Shown: positions 52,813 through 62,075 of the stretch, piece after piece
Numbering within the stretch: position 1 is the first letter of the stretch
How the letters are laid out: each line of letters opens with the position of its first letter
NCBI GenBank assembly: GCA_963699215.1
Contig: OY969422.1
Span: 186,001 to 250,000, forward strand
Direction of reading: 5' to 3'
DNA length: 64,000 bases
Source of the DNA: VRUE01 sp963699215
GTDB lineage: Bacteria; Actinomycetota; Thermoleophilia; Solirubrobacterales; 70-9
The notes under the pieces: generated by a model
The model's input: only the letters and a program-made list of their open reading frames with translations
Database searches by the model: none
Told to the model about the DNA's origin: nothing
Translations under genes and position numbers: made by a program

Positions 52813-53997
52813 CTAAGACCCGTTGACCTCTATGACGATCGCGTCGCCCTGGCCGCCGCCGCTGCAGATCGCGGCGACGCCGAGGCCGCCGCCACGGCGT
52901 CCCAGCTCGTGCACGAGCGAGCCGACGATGCGGGCGCCCGAGGCGCCGATCGGGTGGCCGAGCGCGATCGCGCCGCCGTTGACGTTGACCTTCTCCTCGT
53001 CGACGCCGAGCATCCGCACCGAGTTGAGCGCGACGGAGGCGAAGGCCTCGTTGATCTCCCAGAGGTCGACGTCCTCCGGGCTCTTGCCGATCTTCTCGAG
53101 CGCCTGCTTGGCGGCGTTGGCGGGGGTTTTGGCCAGGTAGGGGAAGTCGTCGGCGACGGTGCCGTAGGAGAGCACGCGGGCCAGGACCGTGCGGCCTTCC
53201 TTCTCGGCCCACTCCTCGGAGGCGACGATGATCGCGCCGGCGCCGTCGTTGACGCCGGGGGCGTTGCCGGCGGTGTGGGTGGCGTCCTCGCCGCCGATCG
53301 CCCGTAGGCCGCTGAGCGTCTCGACCGTCGTCTCGGGACGGATCGCCTCGTCGGCCTCGATCGTGTTTTCGCCCTTGCGCGACTTGACGGTGACGCCGAC
53401 GATCTCGTCGGCGAGGCGGCCGGCGTCGGTCGCCTCGGCGGCGAGCCGGTGCGAGCGCTCGGCGAAGCGGTCCATGTCGGCGCGGGTGATCTCCAGCTCG
53501 TTGGAGACCTCGCTCGCCTCGTTGATCATCTGCTTCTCGGTGAAGGGGTTGGTGAGGCCGTCGTGGACCATCGCGTCGATCGTCTCGACGTGGCCCATGC
53601 GGTAGCCGAAGCGGGCGCCCGGCAGCAGGTGCGGCGCGTCGCTCATCGACTCCATGCCGCCGGTCACGGCGACGTCGGTGTCGCCGGCGCGGATCGCCAT
53701 GTCGGCGATGCCGAGCGAACGCATGCCCGAGGCGCAGACCTTGTTGATCGTCTCCGAGGGGACCTCCTTGGGGATGCCGCCCTTGATCTGGGCCTGGCGC
53801 GAGGGGATCTGCCCCTGGCCGGCCTGCAGGACCTGGCCGAAGACGACCTGCTCGACCTGCTCCGGTGCGACTCCAGAGCGCTCCAGAGCAGCCTCGATCG
53901 CGTGGCCGCCGAGGTCGGTGGCGTCGAGCGAGGAGAGGGTTCCGCCCATCTTGCCGAAGGGCGTGCGTGCGGTTCCAAGGATGACGGTGCTGGGCAT
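52813..53997 (-). CDS. Acetyl-CoA C-acetyltransferase (thiolase)
   Basis: 394 aa. Condenses or cleaves acyl-CoA. Nucleophile Cys in ETINKVCASGMRSLGIADMA, His in ALGHPIGASGARIVGSLVHE, second Cys in AAICSGGGQGDAIVIEV. Fits fatty-acid or acetoacetyl-CoA metabolism like the ETF and acyl-CoA dehydrogenase genes nearby. The intergenic 53998-54158 upstream contains a promoter region and a 54094 hairpin shared with pepA in divergent orientation. Confidence 0.95.
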   Translation of the reverse strand: MPSTVILGTARTPFGKMGGTLSSLDATDLGGHAIEAALERSGVAPEQVEQVVFGQVLQAGQGQIPSRQAQIKGGIPKEVPSETINKVCASGMRSLGIADMAIRAGDTDVAVTGGMESMSDAPHLLPGARFGYRMGHVETIDAMVHDGLTNPFTEKQMINEASEVSNELEITRADMDRFAERSHRLAAEATDAGRLADEIVGVTVKSRKGENTIEADEAIRPETTVETLSGLRAIGGEDATHTAGNAPGVNDGAGAIIVASEEWAEKEGRTVLARVLSYGTVADDFPYLAKTPANAAKQALEKIGKSPEDVDLWEINEAFASVALNSVRMLGVDEEKVNVNGGAIALGHPIGASGARIVGSLVHELGRRGGGLGVAAICSGGGQGDAIVIEVNGS

Positions 53998-54093
53998 CTG
54001 GCGGCCTTTCTACGTCGGTTTATGCCGGGTCTCGGCTCGGATGGGCCGCAAGGCCCTGTATCGGGACGATAGCGGGCCACTCGCCCAAGTTGT

Positions 54094-54128
54094 GGTTCCT
54101 TGGTCACGTAATAGGTGCCTAAGGAACC
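54094..54128. other. Palindrome between divergent thiolase and aminopeptidase genes
   Basis: Arms ggttcctt (54094-54101) and aaggaacc (54121-54128) with an inner cac/gtg pair. Lies in the promoter gap of two divergent genes, so it is an operator candidate. A 12-nt direct repeat (cgcgatgagagt) follows at 54130-54141 and 54153-54164, the second copy containing the pepA start codon. Confidence 0.4.
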
Positions 54129-54158
54129 GCGCGATGAGAGTTCATAGACTCGGTCGCG

Positions 54159-55604
54159 ATGAGAGTCGAGGTCAGCCAGATCGCGTCCGTCGACATCCGA
54201 CGCGGATCTGCTCGTCGTCGGGCTCTACGAGGGCGAGGAGCTGCCGGCGGAGCTCGCCGGAGCGCCAGGCGGCTGCCGAGGCGCCAGGGGCGGCTTCCAG
54301 AAGCTGACCCTGCTGCGACCCGAGCAACCCGCTCGCGTCCTCGCGGTCGGCCTCGGCAAGCGCGAGGACGCCGACGCCGAGCGGCTGCCGGGTCGCCGCT
54401 GCCATCGCCGCCAAGGAGGCCGTCCGGCTGGAGGCCACATCGCTCGCCTGGATGCTGCCCGAGCCCGGCGACGATCAGACGACGACCGCCGACGCGCTCG
54501 TCACCGGCACGATCCTCGCCACCTACCGCTTCGACCGCTTCCGCAGCAGCCGACCCGGACGAGCCCGATCCGCCCCGTCTCGAGTCGCTGACCCTGCTCG
54601 GCGCCCGAGGCGCTCGCCGACGCCGCCGAGGCCGCCCGCGTCTGCGCCGAGGCGCAGAACCGCGCCCGCGACCTGCAGAGCCTGCCCTCCAACGTCGCCA
54701 CCCCGTCCTTCCTCGGCCGGCGCGCGCGAGAGATCGCTTCGCCATCACGAGGCGCGTGACCGCCGAGGTGCTCGGCCGCGAGGAGATCGCCGCCAAGGAG
54801 ATGGGCGGCCTGGTCGCCGTCAGCCAGGGCAGCGCCGAGGAGCCAAAGCTGATCGTGCTGCGCTACACGGGCGGCGGCTCCGGCCCGACCCTGGGCCTGG
54901 TCGGCAAGGGGGTCACCTTCGACACCGGCGGGATCTCGCTGAAGCCCTCGGCGTCGATGCACGAGATGAAGATGGACATGTCGGGCGCCGCCGCGGTGCT
55001 CGAGGCGGTCGGGGCGATCGCCGAGCTGGGCTGCCGCTCGACCTGATCGCGGTCGTCCCCTCGACCGAGAACATGCCGTCGGGCACCGCGATCAAGCCCG
55101 GCGACGTCATCACCCAGTACAACGGGAAGACGGTCGAGGTCAACAACACCGACGCCGAGGGCCGGCTGATCCTCGCCGACGCGCTCGCCTACGCGGTCGA
55201 GCTGGGCGCGGAGCGGATCGTCGACCTCGCCACCCTGACCGGCGCCGTGCTGATCGCGCTCGGCTCGACCTACGCGGCGGCTGATCTCCAACGACGACGA
55301 GCTCGCCGCCGCGGTCGAGGAGGCCGGCGAGACGACCGGCGAGCTGGTCTGGCGCCTCCCCCTCCACCCCGAGTACAAGGAGCTGACCAAGGGCACCGTC
55401 GCCGACCTCACCAACGCCGCGGCGAAGCGCAAGGCGGGGACGATCTACGCCGGCTCCTTCCTCGAGGAGTTCGTCGGCGACACCCCCTGGGCCCACGTCG
55501 ACATCGCCGGCACCGCCTGGGACGTCGGCCGCGCGTACACCGGCAACGACGCCAGCGGCTTCGGCGTCCGCCTGCTGGTCGAGCTGGCGCGTCGTTCTTC
55601 GTAG
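54159..55604 (+). pseudogene. pepA: Leucyl aminopeptidase (M17), interrupted by frame shifts
   Basis: About 480 aa when frames are joined. Starts MRVEVSQIASVDI at ATG 54159. C-terminal catalytic domain: LGLVGKGVTFDTGGISLKPS (first metal Lys and Asp), MDMSGAAAVLEAVGAIAELG, NMPSGTAIKPGDVI, NTDAEGRLILADALAYAVEL (metal Asp/Glu) and IVDLATLTGAVLIALGSTYA, ending VRLLVELARRSS before TAG. Releases N-terminal residues from peptides in the cytosol with two metals. At least six one-base shifts occur between about 54205 and 55290, but the two metal-binding signatures are intact in sequence. Confidence 0.87.
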
Positions 55605-55651
55605 CGGTGTGCCTTATCCACCCATGAAGTGGATTACGCACACCGGCGCGC

Positions 55652-56404
55652 TCAGCCTCCCAGAATCATGCAGGTGGCGACGCCGTGGGCGAGGAGCTTG
55701 CCCGTGTCGGCAGCGGTGAGGCTCGCCTCGGCGGTCGCCTGGCGGCGGCCGCGGTAGAGGACGTTGGCCTCGCAGAGGACGCGGCCGGTGTCGCGGGTGA
55801 TCGGGCGCACGTACTTGGCCTCGAGGCCGAGCGAGGTGTAGCCGACGCCGGCGGGCAGGGTCGTGTGGACGGCACAGCCGAGCGCCGAGTCGAGCAGCGT
55901 CGCCGCGTAGCCGCCGTGGACGACGCCGATCGGGTTGTAGTGCTCCTCTCCGGGCTCGCCCTCGAAGACGGCGCGGCCCTCGCCCAGCTCGATCGGCCGC
56001 ATCCGCATCGTCACCGCGATCGGCGGCGGCGGCATCTTGCCGCGCGACGATCGCTTCCATGTACTCCATGCCCGTCATCGTCGCCCCCGCGGCCGCGGTC
56101 GGCACCGGGTCCTGCCAGACCAGGGTGCGGCTGCGGGTCGTCTCCGGGCTGACCTCGGCGAAGATCTGCGCCGCCTCGGCCGCGGTGCCGCCGTTGCTGG
56201 CGGCCTCTGCGACCTTGGCGGCGACGGCCTCGCTGCCGAGTCCGTCTCGCTCACCGGCGGGCTCCGCGGGGCACCGGCACGGTGGCCTTGACGCCGGGAC
56301 GGCGGCCGGCGGGGTAGTGCAGGTCGGCGGCGATCTCCTCCTGGCTGATCGGGATCTGCGGGGCCTTGGCGGCGTTGGCTTCTGTGTCTGTGGATCAGCC
56401 TCAT
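55652..56404 (-). pseudogene. PaaI-type acyl-CoA thioesterase, interrupted by frame shifts
   Basis: The hot-dog core is intact at 55652-56035: PPPPIAVTMRMRPIELGEG, EEHYNPIGVVHGGYAATLLD (catalytic HGG motif), ALGCAVHTTLPAGVGYTSLG and VRPITRDTGRVLCEANVLYR. Upstream, after a shift near 56042, RSRTLVWQDPVPTAAAGATM and TGMEYMEAIVAR is the usual N-terminal extension of these thioesterases. Further upstream frames back to ATG 56404 (SD GGAGG) add about 90 unassigned residues. Cleaves acyl-CoA, matching the acyl-CoA context. Divergent from hxlR and probably controlled by it. Confidence 0.75.
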
Positions 56405-56426
56405 CTCGAGCCTCCAATCGGCGATT

Positions 56427-56486
56427 GGTTGCATCAAGCAACTCTTATCGCCGCCACCCTAGCCGAGTCGGTTGCTTGATGCAACC
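56427..56486. promoter_or_regulatory. Two HxlR operators, mutually inverted
   Basis: GGTTGCATCAAGCAAC (56427-56442) and GTTGCTTGATGCAACC (56471-56486) are perfect 16-bp reverse complements. Each also contains its own dyad GTTGC-N5-GCAAC. Centres are about 43 bp apart, near four helical turns, so dimers would sit on one face and could loop. The second site ends 4 bp before the hxlR GTG. Confidence 0.8.
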
Positions 56487-56490
56487 TAGT

Positions 56491-56991
56491 GTGCGAAGAT
56501 CACTCTCGTGCTCGCGTCACGACTACCCCGGACAGGTCTGCTCGATCGCCAAGGCGCTCGAGGTGGTCGGCGAGCGCTGGACGCTGCTGATCGTCCGCGA
56601 CGTGATGAACGGCAACCGCCGCTTCGGCGAGCTGCAGCAGGGTCTCGGCGTCGCCCGCAACGTGCTCTCGGCGCGCCTGCAGCGGCTGGTCGAGGAGGAC
56701 ATCCTCGAGCGACGGCCCTACCAGGAAAGCCCCGAGCGCTACGAGTACTTCCTGACCGAGAAGGGGCTCGACCTCTGGCCCGCCCTGGTCGCCCTGCTCG
56801 CCTGGGGCGATCGCCACTCGCCGGAGCCCGACGGGCCGCCGATGCTGATCGTCCACAAGGAGTGCGGCGGACCGGTCAGCGACCGCGGCATCTGCGAGCG
56901 CTGCGGCGAGGTCCTGCACGCGCGCGATGCCCGGGCGATGCCCGGACCCGGCGTCGGCTCGGTAGCGTTGGCCGGGCGCGCTACCGACTAG
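56491..56991 (+). CDS. HxlR family transcriptional regulator
   Basis: 166 aa from GTG 56491. Winged-helix HxlR signature CSIAKALEVVGERWTLLIVR, DVMNGNRRFGELQQGLGVAR, LSARLQRLVEEDILERRPYQ and YFLTEKGLDLWPALVALLAW. The single Cys before the helix is the conserved redox or ligand-sensing position of several HxlR members. C-terminal HKECGGPVSDRGICERCGEV has two C-x-x-C-like pairs that could bind zinc. Autoregulation and control of the thioesterase are inferred from the operators directly upstream. The aldehyde dehydrogenase follows by 10 bp. Confidence 0.85.
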   Translation: MRRSLSCSRHDYPGQVCSIAKALEVVGERWTLLIVRDVMNGNRRFGELQQGLGVARNVLSARLQRLVEEDILERRPYQESPERYEYFLTEKGLDLWPALVALLAWGDRHSPEPDGPPMLIVHKECGGPVSDRGICERCGEVLHARDARAMPGPGVGSVALAGRATD

Positions 56992-57001
56992 GAGGAGAGA
57001 G

Positions 57002-58439
57002 ATGGCAACCGCGGCGGAGGTTCAAGCCCGGGACAAGGTCTTCATCGGCGGCGAGTGGGTCGAGCCGCAGGGCAGCGAGACGATCGACGTCGTCAACTCG
57101 ACGACCGAGGAGGTCGATGGCGACGATCCCGGCCTGCACGCCGGCGGACGCCGACCTCGCCGTGCGCGCCGCCCGCGACGCCTTCGACTCCTGGTCGCAG
57201 ACCCCGCGCGAGAAGCGCGCCGGCTACCTGGCGGCGATCGCAGCCGGACTAGGCGAGCGCGCCGAGGAGATCGCCGCGACGATCGCCCAGGAGCTGGGGA
57301 TGCCGCTGAAGCTGAGCCAGATCATCCAGGCCGGCCTGCCGATCGGCCAGTTCGGGGCGATGCCCAAGCTGATGGAGGAAGTCGCCTGGGAGGAGGAGAT
57401 CGGCAACTCGCGGGTGCTGCGCGAGCCGGTCGGCGTGCTCGGCGCGATCACCCCTTGGAACTACCCGCTCAACCAGATCGCCGCCAAGGTGGCACCGGCG
57501 CTGGCGGCCGGCTGCACTGTCGTCCTCAAGCCGAGCGAGGTGGTGCCGCTCAACGCCTTCATCCTCGCCGAGGTGATCGAGGCCGCCGGCCTGCCGGCCG
57601 GGGTCTTCAACCTCGTCACCGGCACCGGCCCGGTCGTCGGCGAGGCGATCGCCGGCCACCCCGGCGTCGACATGGTCTCCTTCACCGGCTCGACCCGGGC
57701 CGGGCGGCGAGTCAGCGAGCTGGCCTCGGCGACGGTGAAGCCGGTCGCGATGGAGCTGGGCGGCAAGTCGCCGAACGTGATCCTCGACGACGCCGACCTC
57801 GCCCGGGCGATCCCCGACGGCGTCGCCAAGTGCTACCTCAACTCCGGCCAGACCTGCAGCGCCCTGACCCGGATGCTGGTCCCGCGCGAGAAGCTGGCCG
57901 AAGCCGAGGAGCTGGCGAAGTCCGCCGCCGAGGCCTTCACGCCCGGCGACCCGTTCGAGGACTCGACCCGGATCGGCCCGCTCGTCTCCGACGTCCAGCG
58001 CGAGCGCGTCCGCGGCTACATCGAGAAGGGCGAGGCCGAGGGGGCGAAGCTGGTCACCGGCGGCGCCGCCGCCCCGGAGGGTCTCGAGCGCGGCTACTTC
58101 GTCCGCCCCACCGTCTTCTCCGAGGTGACGCCGGAGATGACGATCGCCCAAGAGGAGATCTTCGGCCCGGTGCTGGCGATCCAGCCCTACGAAGACGAGG
58201 ACGACGCGGTGCGGATCGCCAACGACACCGTCTACGGCCTCGCCGGCGGCGTCTGGTCGGGCGACCAGGAGCGCGCGATCTCGGTCGCAAAGCGGATCCG
58301 CACCGGCCAGATCGAGATCAATGGCGGGGCGTTCAACCCGCTGGCCCCCTTCGGCGGCTACAAGCAGTCGGGGCATGGGCGTGAGAACGGGCGGTACGCG
58401 ATCGAGGAGTTGCTGCAGGTGAAGTCGCTTCAGCTGTAG
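57002..58439 (+). pseudogene. Aldehyde dehydrogenase (NAD+), one frame shift near the start
   Basis: About 478 aa. The N-terminal 38 residues (MATAAEVQARDKVFIGGEWV) are in one frame; from about 57117 the frame changes and continues ADADLAVRAARDAF, the NAD site ITPWNYPLNQIAAKVAPALA, catalytic Glu in VAMELGGKSPNVIL, catalytic Cys in YLNSGQTCSALTRMLVPRE and the C-terminal NPLAPFGGYKQSGHGRENGR. Removal of one C or G in gtcgatgg restores the frame. Oxidises aldehydes to acids, possibly in catabolism of the acyl-CoA precursors. Likely cotranscribed with hxlR. Confidence 0.88.
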
Positions 58440-58447
58440 TTAGGGAC

Positions 58448-58557
58448 GGCAGGGGTGCCCGGTTGCTTGCTGGGTTTTTCGCCGGGAGCCTCGCCTCTCT
58501 CGCCGAGCGGAGCGGTGCGAAAAACAGGACGCCGCTGCGCCACCGGGCACCCCTGCC
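58448..58557. repeat. Complex intergenic inverted repeat
   Basis: Outer arms ggcaggggtgcccggt (58448-58463) and accgggcacccctgcc (58542-58557) are perfect over 16 bp; inner arms gtttttcgc (58474-58482) and gcgaaaaac (58517-58525) add 9 bp. The structure spans 110 nt and occupies most of the 184-bp gap between the aldehyde dehydrogenase and acyl-CoA dehydrogenase genes. It may terminate the first transcript or be a mobile palindromic element. Confidence 0.7.
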
Positions 58558-58623
58558 CGTCCTCTCGATAGCTGAAATCGAGCCGCAAGCTTCTGCGAAG
58601 TCCAAGCACATACTCTCTCGCCC

Positions 58624-59769
58624 ATGAACTTCGAGCTGACGGACGAGCAGAAGCTGATCCAGAGCACCGTTCGGGATTTCGCCCGGGCTGAGGTTGCGCC
58701 GGTGGCTGAGGAGTTGGATCGGGAGAAGCGGTTTCCCTACGAGATCGTCGAGAAGCTCGGTGGGCTTGGGCTGATGGGGATCCCGTTTCCGCAGGAGTAC
58801 GGGGGTGGCGGGGCGGACACGTTGTCCTATGTCCTGGCAGTGGAAGAGCTGGCGCGGATCGATTCGTCGGTCTGCATCACGATGGCGGCGCACACGTCGC
58901 TCGGGACGATGCCGATCTACCTCTGGGGGACCGACGAGCAGAAGGACGAGTGGCTGCCGGTTCTCTGCAGCGGCCAGAAGCTCGCCTCCTTCGGACTGAC
59001 CGAGCCAGAGGCCGGCTCGGACGCCGGCAACGTGCGGACGACGGCGAAGCTCGACGGTGGCGAGTGGGTCGTCGACGGCGCCAAGCAGTTCATCACCAAC
59101 TCCGGCACCGAGATCTCCGGCTGCGTCTCGATCACCGCGGTCACCGGCGAGTCGGACGGGCGCAAGGAGATCTCCAACCTGATCGTCCCCACCGGCACCC
59201 CCGGCTACGAGGCCGGCGAGCCCTACCGCAAGATGGGCTGGAACGCCTCCGACACGCGCCCCCTCTCCTTCGAGGGCTGCCGCGTGCCCGAGGCCAACTT
59301 GCTCGGCCGTCGCGGCGACGGCTTCAAGAACTTCCTCCACATCCTCGATGGCGGCCGCATCGGCGTCGCCGCGATGGGCGTCGGCCTCGCCCAGGGCGCC
59401 CTCGACGAGGCGATCGCCTACGCCAAGGAGCGCCGAGCCTTCGGCCAGCCAATCGCCAAGTTCCAGTCGATCCAGGCGAAGATCGCCGACCTCTCGGCCC
59501 AGATCGAGGCCGCCCGCCTGCTCACCTGGCGCGCCGCGCTGGAGAAGGATGCCGGCCAGTCGTTCACCCTGACCGCGGCGCAGGCAAAGCTGATCACCGG
59601 TCGCCTCGCCGTGCGCGCGACCGAGGAGGCGGTCCAGATTCACGGCGGTTACGGCTACATCGAGGAGTACCCGGTCTGCCGCTTCTACCGCGACGCCAAG
59701 ATCCTCACCATCGGCGAGGGCACCGACGAGGTGCAGCAGATGGTGATCGCCCGCCAGCTCGGCTGCTAA
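58624..59769 (+). CDS. Acyl-CoA dehydrogenase
   Basis: 381 aa. FAD enzyme that makes 2-enoyl-CoA and reduces ETF. Signature ITNSGTEISGCVSITAVTG, the LTEPEAGSDAGNVRT substrate segment, GFKNFLHILDGGRIGVAAMG, QSIQAKIADLSAQIEAARLL, and the catalytic Glu in IGEGTDEVQQMVIARQLGC; preceding GGYGYIEEYPVCRFYRDAKI is the FAD-binding end. Resembles short-chain or isovaleryl-type enzymes. ATG 58624. Confidence 0.97.
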   Translation: MNFELTDEQKLIQSTVRDFARAEVAPVAEELDREKRFPYEIVEKLGGLGLMGIPFPQEYGGGGADTLSYVLAVEELARIDSSVCITMAAHTSLGTMPIYLWGTDEQKDEWLPVLCSGQKLASFGLTEPEAGSDAGNVRTTAKLDGGEWVVDGAKQFITNSGTEISGCVSITAVTGESDGRKEISNLIVPTGTPGYEAGEPYRKMGWNASDTRPLSFEGCRVPEANLLGRRGDGFKNFLHILDGGRIGVAAMGVGLAQGALDEAIAYAKERRAFGQPIAKFQSIQAKIADLSAQIEAARLLTWRAALEKDAGQSFTLTAAQAKLITGRLAVRATEEAVQIHGGYGYIEEYPVCRFYRDAKILTIGEGTDEVQQMVIARQLGC

Positions 59770-59797
59770 TTACCTCTTGAAGGTGCTCATGAGTAGT

Positions 59798-59828
59798 AGC
59801 TTACCAAAAAATGATTAGGTAAGTAGCT
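59798..59828. terminator. Bidirectional hairpin in AT-rich gap
   Basis: agcttacc (59798-59805) pairs with ggtaag-t-agct (59818-59828, one bulge) around an A-rich loop. Lies between the converging acyl-CoA dehydrogenase and PRC-barrel genes in a short AT-rich stretch. A second dyad (tgcct / aggc with a t-run) follows near 59841-59858. Confidence 0.6.
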
Positions 59829-59860
59829 AAAATGCGGTAGCTGCCTATTTTTGACAGGCG

Positions 59861-60259
59861 CTATGCCGGCTGAGCCGTAACCGAGCCAGCCGCGCGCCCG
59901 ACAACCTCGGCGTGACGGCCAACCCCCTTCCCGATGCCGTAGTGGGCGCAGATCGCCACCTCATGCTCCTGCAGCAGCGACCGGGTCGGGTCGACCGCAG
60001 GAGCCTTGCGCATCGCCTCGCCCCCCTGCGCAGTCCAAACGCGACCCGGCATCGCCGCACACTCGCGTACGGGCACGACGACGACCTTGGCACGACGGCG
60101 GCGACCGGTGGTGACAACGAGCCAGACCGGCCCCCCACTCTCGACGTCTGCGTAGACACCGTTGACGCGACCGATCGATCCGCCGCCGGCCTCGTCCAGC
60201 TCGCACCCGATCCAACCCCGCACATCGGCCAGACTCGGGAGGCTAGGAGCCTCAGTCAT
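59861..60259 (-). CDS. PRC-barrel domain protein
   Basis: 132 aa. The first 75 residues (LADVRGWIGCELDEAGGGSI, GRVNGVYADVESGGPVWLVV) form a PRC-barrel like that in RimM and photoreaction-centre H subunits; the C-terminal part (GGEAMRKAPAVDPTRSLLQE) is helical. Small PRC-barrel proteins bind RNA or protein partners; no specific role known. Its start overlaps the meaB stop by 8 bp, suggesting coupling. Confidence 0.75.
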   Translation of the reverse strand: MTEAPSLPSLADVRGWIGCELDEAGGGSIGRVNGVYADVESGGPVWLVVTTGRRRRAKVVVVPVRECAAMPGRVWTAQGGEAMRKAPAVDPTRSLLQEHEVAICAHYGIGKGVGRHAEVVGRAAGSVTAQPA

Positions 60260-61214
60260 CGGCCTGTCGCTCCATCAACTCGCTCGCGGCGCTTGCCGGG
60301 TCGAGCTCGCGACGCACCACCCGCTCCAGCAGCGCCGCGGTCTCAGGATCGCCTGCGGCCGTCGCCTCCATCCGCCGCCGCATCCGCGAGGTGGCGATGC
60401 CGAGCACCTCGTTGCGCAGGTTGCGGGCGCGGCGCTCCTCCAGCGTCCCCTCCGCCTCGATGTGGGCACGGTGCTCGTCGATCTTCGCCGCCAGCTCGGC
60501 GACGCCCTCGCCGCGGGCGGCCTCGGTGCGCAGGATCGGCACCTTCCACTCGCCCGGCTCGTGCGAGAGGGCGAGCACGCCGCGGACCTCGCGCACCATC
60601 GTGTCGGTCATCGGGTGATCGGCCTTGTTGACGACGATCACGTCGGGTATCTCCATCACCCCCGCCTTCAGCGCCTGGATCGAGTCGCCCGAGCCCGGCA
60701 TCAGGGCGAGGACGATCGTGTCGGCGTGGTCGACGATGTCGATCTCGGCCTGGCCGACGCCGACGGTCTCGATCAGGACGTCGTCCTTGCCGGCGGCGTC
60801 CATCGCCAGCGCCACCTGCAGCGCCGCCTCCGAGAGGCCGCCGAGCGCGCCGCGCGAGGCCATCGAACGGATGAAGACGCCGGGGTCGAGGAAGTGGTCG
60901 GAGAGGCGGATGCGGTCACCGAGCAGGGCGCCACGGGTGAAGGGGCTGGAGGGGTCGATCGAGAGCACTGCGACCTCGCGCTCGGCTTTGCGCAGCTCGG
61001 TGGTGAGCGCACCGATCAGGGTGCTCTTGCCGACGCCAGGCGGCCCGGTGAAGCCGACGATCCGCGCTTTGCCGGTGCGCGGGTAGACCTCGCGCACCAG
61101 CTCCCAGCCGGCTGGGTCGTCGGACTCGATCAGGGTGATCGCCCGCGCCAGCGCCCGCTTGTCGCCGGCGATGAGGCGCTCGGCGAGCGGGGCGGATTTG
61201 GCGGCGTCGGGCAT
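60252..61214 (-). CDS. meaB: Methylmalonyl-CoA mutase chaperone GTPase
   Basis: 320 aa MeaB/ArgK-type G3E GTPase. P-loop IVGFTGPPGVGKSTLIGALT, VLSIDPSSPFTRGALLGDRI, Walker B-like DVLIETVGVGQAEIDIVDHA, and base-recognition VVNKADHP. It protects and reloads adenosylcobalamin in the mutase encoded at 49886-51947, nine kilobases away, and this fits a single pathway. The C-terminal dimerisation arm is present. Confidence 0.95.
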   Translation of the reverse strand: MPDAAKSAPLAERLIAGDKRALARAITLIESDDPAGWELVREVYPRTGKARIVGFTGPPGVGKSTLIGALTTELRKAEREVAVLSIDPSSPFTRGALLGDRIRLSDHFLDPGVFIRSMASRGALGGLSEAALQVALAMDAAGKDDVLIETVGVGQAEIDIVDHADTIVLALMPGSGDSIQALKAGVMEIPDVIVVNKADHPMTDTMVREVRGVLALSHEPGEWKVPILRTEAARGEGVAELAAKIDEHRAHIEAEGTLEERRARNLRNEVLGIATSRMRRRMEATAAGDPETAALLERVVRRELDPASAASELMERQADD

Positions 61215-61243
61215 GGCTGCGCCAGTCTAAAGTCCCCGCCGCC

Positions 61244-61898
61244 GTGATCCGCTTTCTCCGCTTCTGTGCCCGCAACGGGATGCTCACTCCGAAATACGCG
61301 CTGCTGCTGGCGCGCTACCTGCGGCGCCGCCTGCTGACGCGCGCCGGCTGGCGCTGGCGCACCGACGGGCCGGTCTTCTTCGGCAGCGGCCTCGAACTGC
61401 AGATCGCCCCCCGCGGCCGGGTCGACTTCGGTCGATTCGTCTGGGTCGGCCACGGCACCAAGATCCGCTGCCACGAGGGCGACGGTCGAGATCGGCGCCA
61501 AGACCGTGCTCGGGCAGGAGTGCACGATCTCCGCCTACCGGCGGGTGCGGATCGGCGAGCAGTGCGTGATCGCCGACCGAGCGATGTTCATCGACTTCGA
61601 CCACGGCGTGGTCGAAGTCGAGCGGCCGATCCGCCTGCAGGGCATCTACACGCGCGACGTCGAGGTCGGCTCCAACGTCTGGATCGGCTACGGCGCCTGC
61701 ATCCTGCGCGGCGTCCGCGTCGGCGACAACGCGATCGTCGGCACCAACTCCGTGGTCACCAGGGACGTGCCCGCCAACGCGGTCGTCGCCGGCGTGCCCG
61801 CCCGGATCGTGCGCATGCGCGAGGCGCCCGAGCAGCTGCGCTGGCCCGACCCGGTGGAGCCCGATCCAGCAGCCCACACGACCCTTCCCCAGCCCTGA
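61244..61898 (+). pseudogene. Acyltransferase with left-handed beta-helix (hexapeptide), one frame shift
   Basis: About 217 aa. N-terminal basic helix (MIRFLRFCARNGMLTPKYAL) then beta-helix turns: FFGSGLELQIAPRGRVDFGR, FVWVGHGTKIRCHEG. After one shift near 61483 the frame continues VLGQECTISAYRRVRIGEQC, VIADRAMFIDFDH, DVEVGSNVWIGYGACILRGV, TNSVVTRDVPANAVVAG. Resembles WcaF/LacA-type sugar O-acetyltransferases; the Cys-rich helix and His are visible (DFDHGV). GTG 61244, divergent from meaB by 29 bp. Confidence 0.82.
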
Positions 61899-62075
61899 CC
61901 GGGGCCGGCCGGATTGCGGCCGGGTGGGCCTGCCTGCAGGACATATCCGGAACGGCGGTCTCAAGCAAAAAGCGCTTTATTGTCTGTGCGACAGAAAGTT
62001 GACAAACGTGGGTCGGTTGGCTCGCGAATCGACGGGAGTCCGTCGGTTTCACGGGGCTAGGGAGAGGCAGGTCTG
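61899..62075. other. Intergenic region before the XRE regulator
   Basis: 177 bp with no convincing gene. It contains the palindrome aaagcgcttt (61969-61978), a TTGACA box (near 61999) without a good -10, and an SD ggagagg at 62061-62067 serving the following TTG start. Confidence 0.4.

Noticed and set aside
61969..61978. Palindrome aaagcgcttt as an operator
   Set aside because: Ten-base palindrome alone, single copy, distance from start does not fit a clear promoter.
59861..62075. Prophage or integrase remnant near the XRE gene
   Set aside because: No integrase, att-like repeat or tRNA nearby; a lone XRE gene is common on chromosomes.
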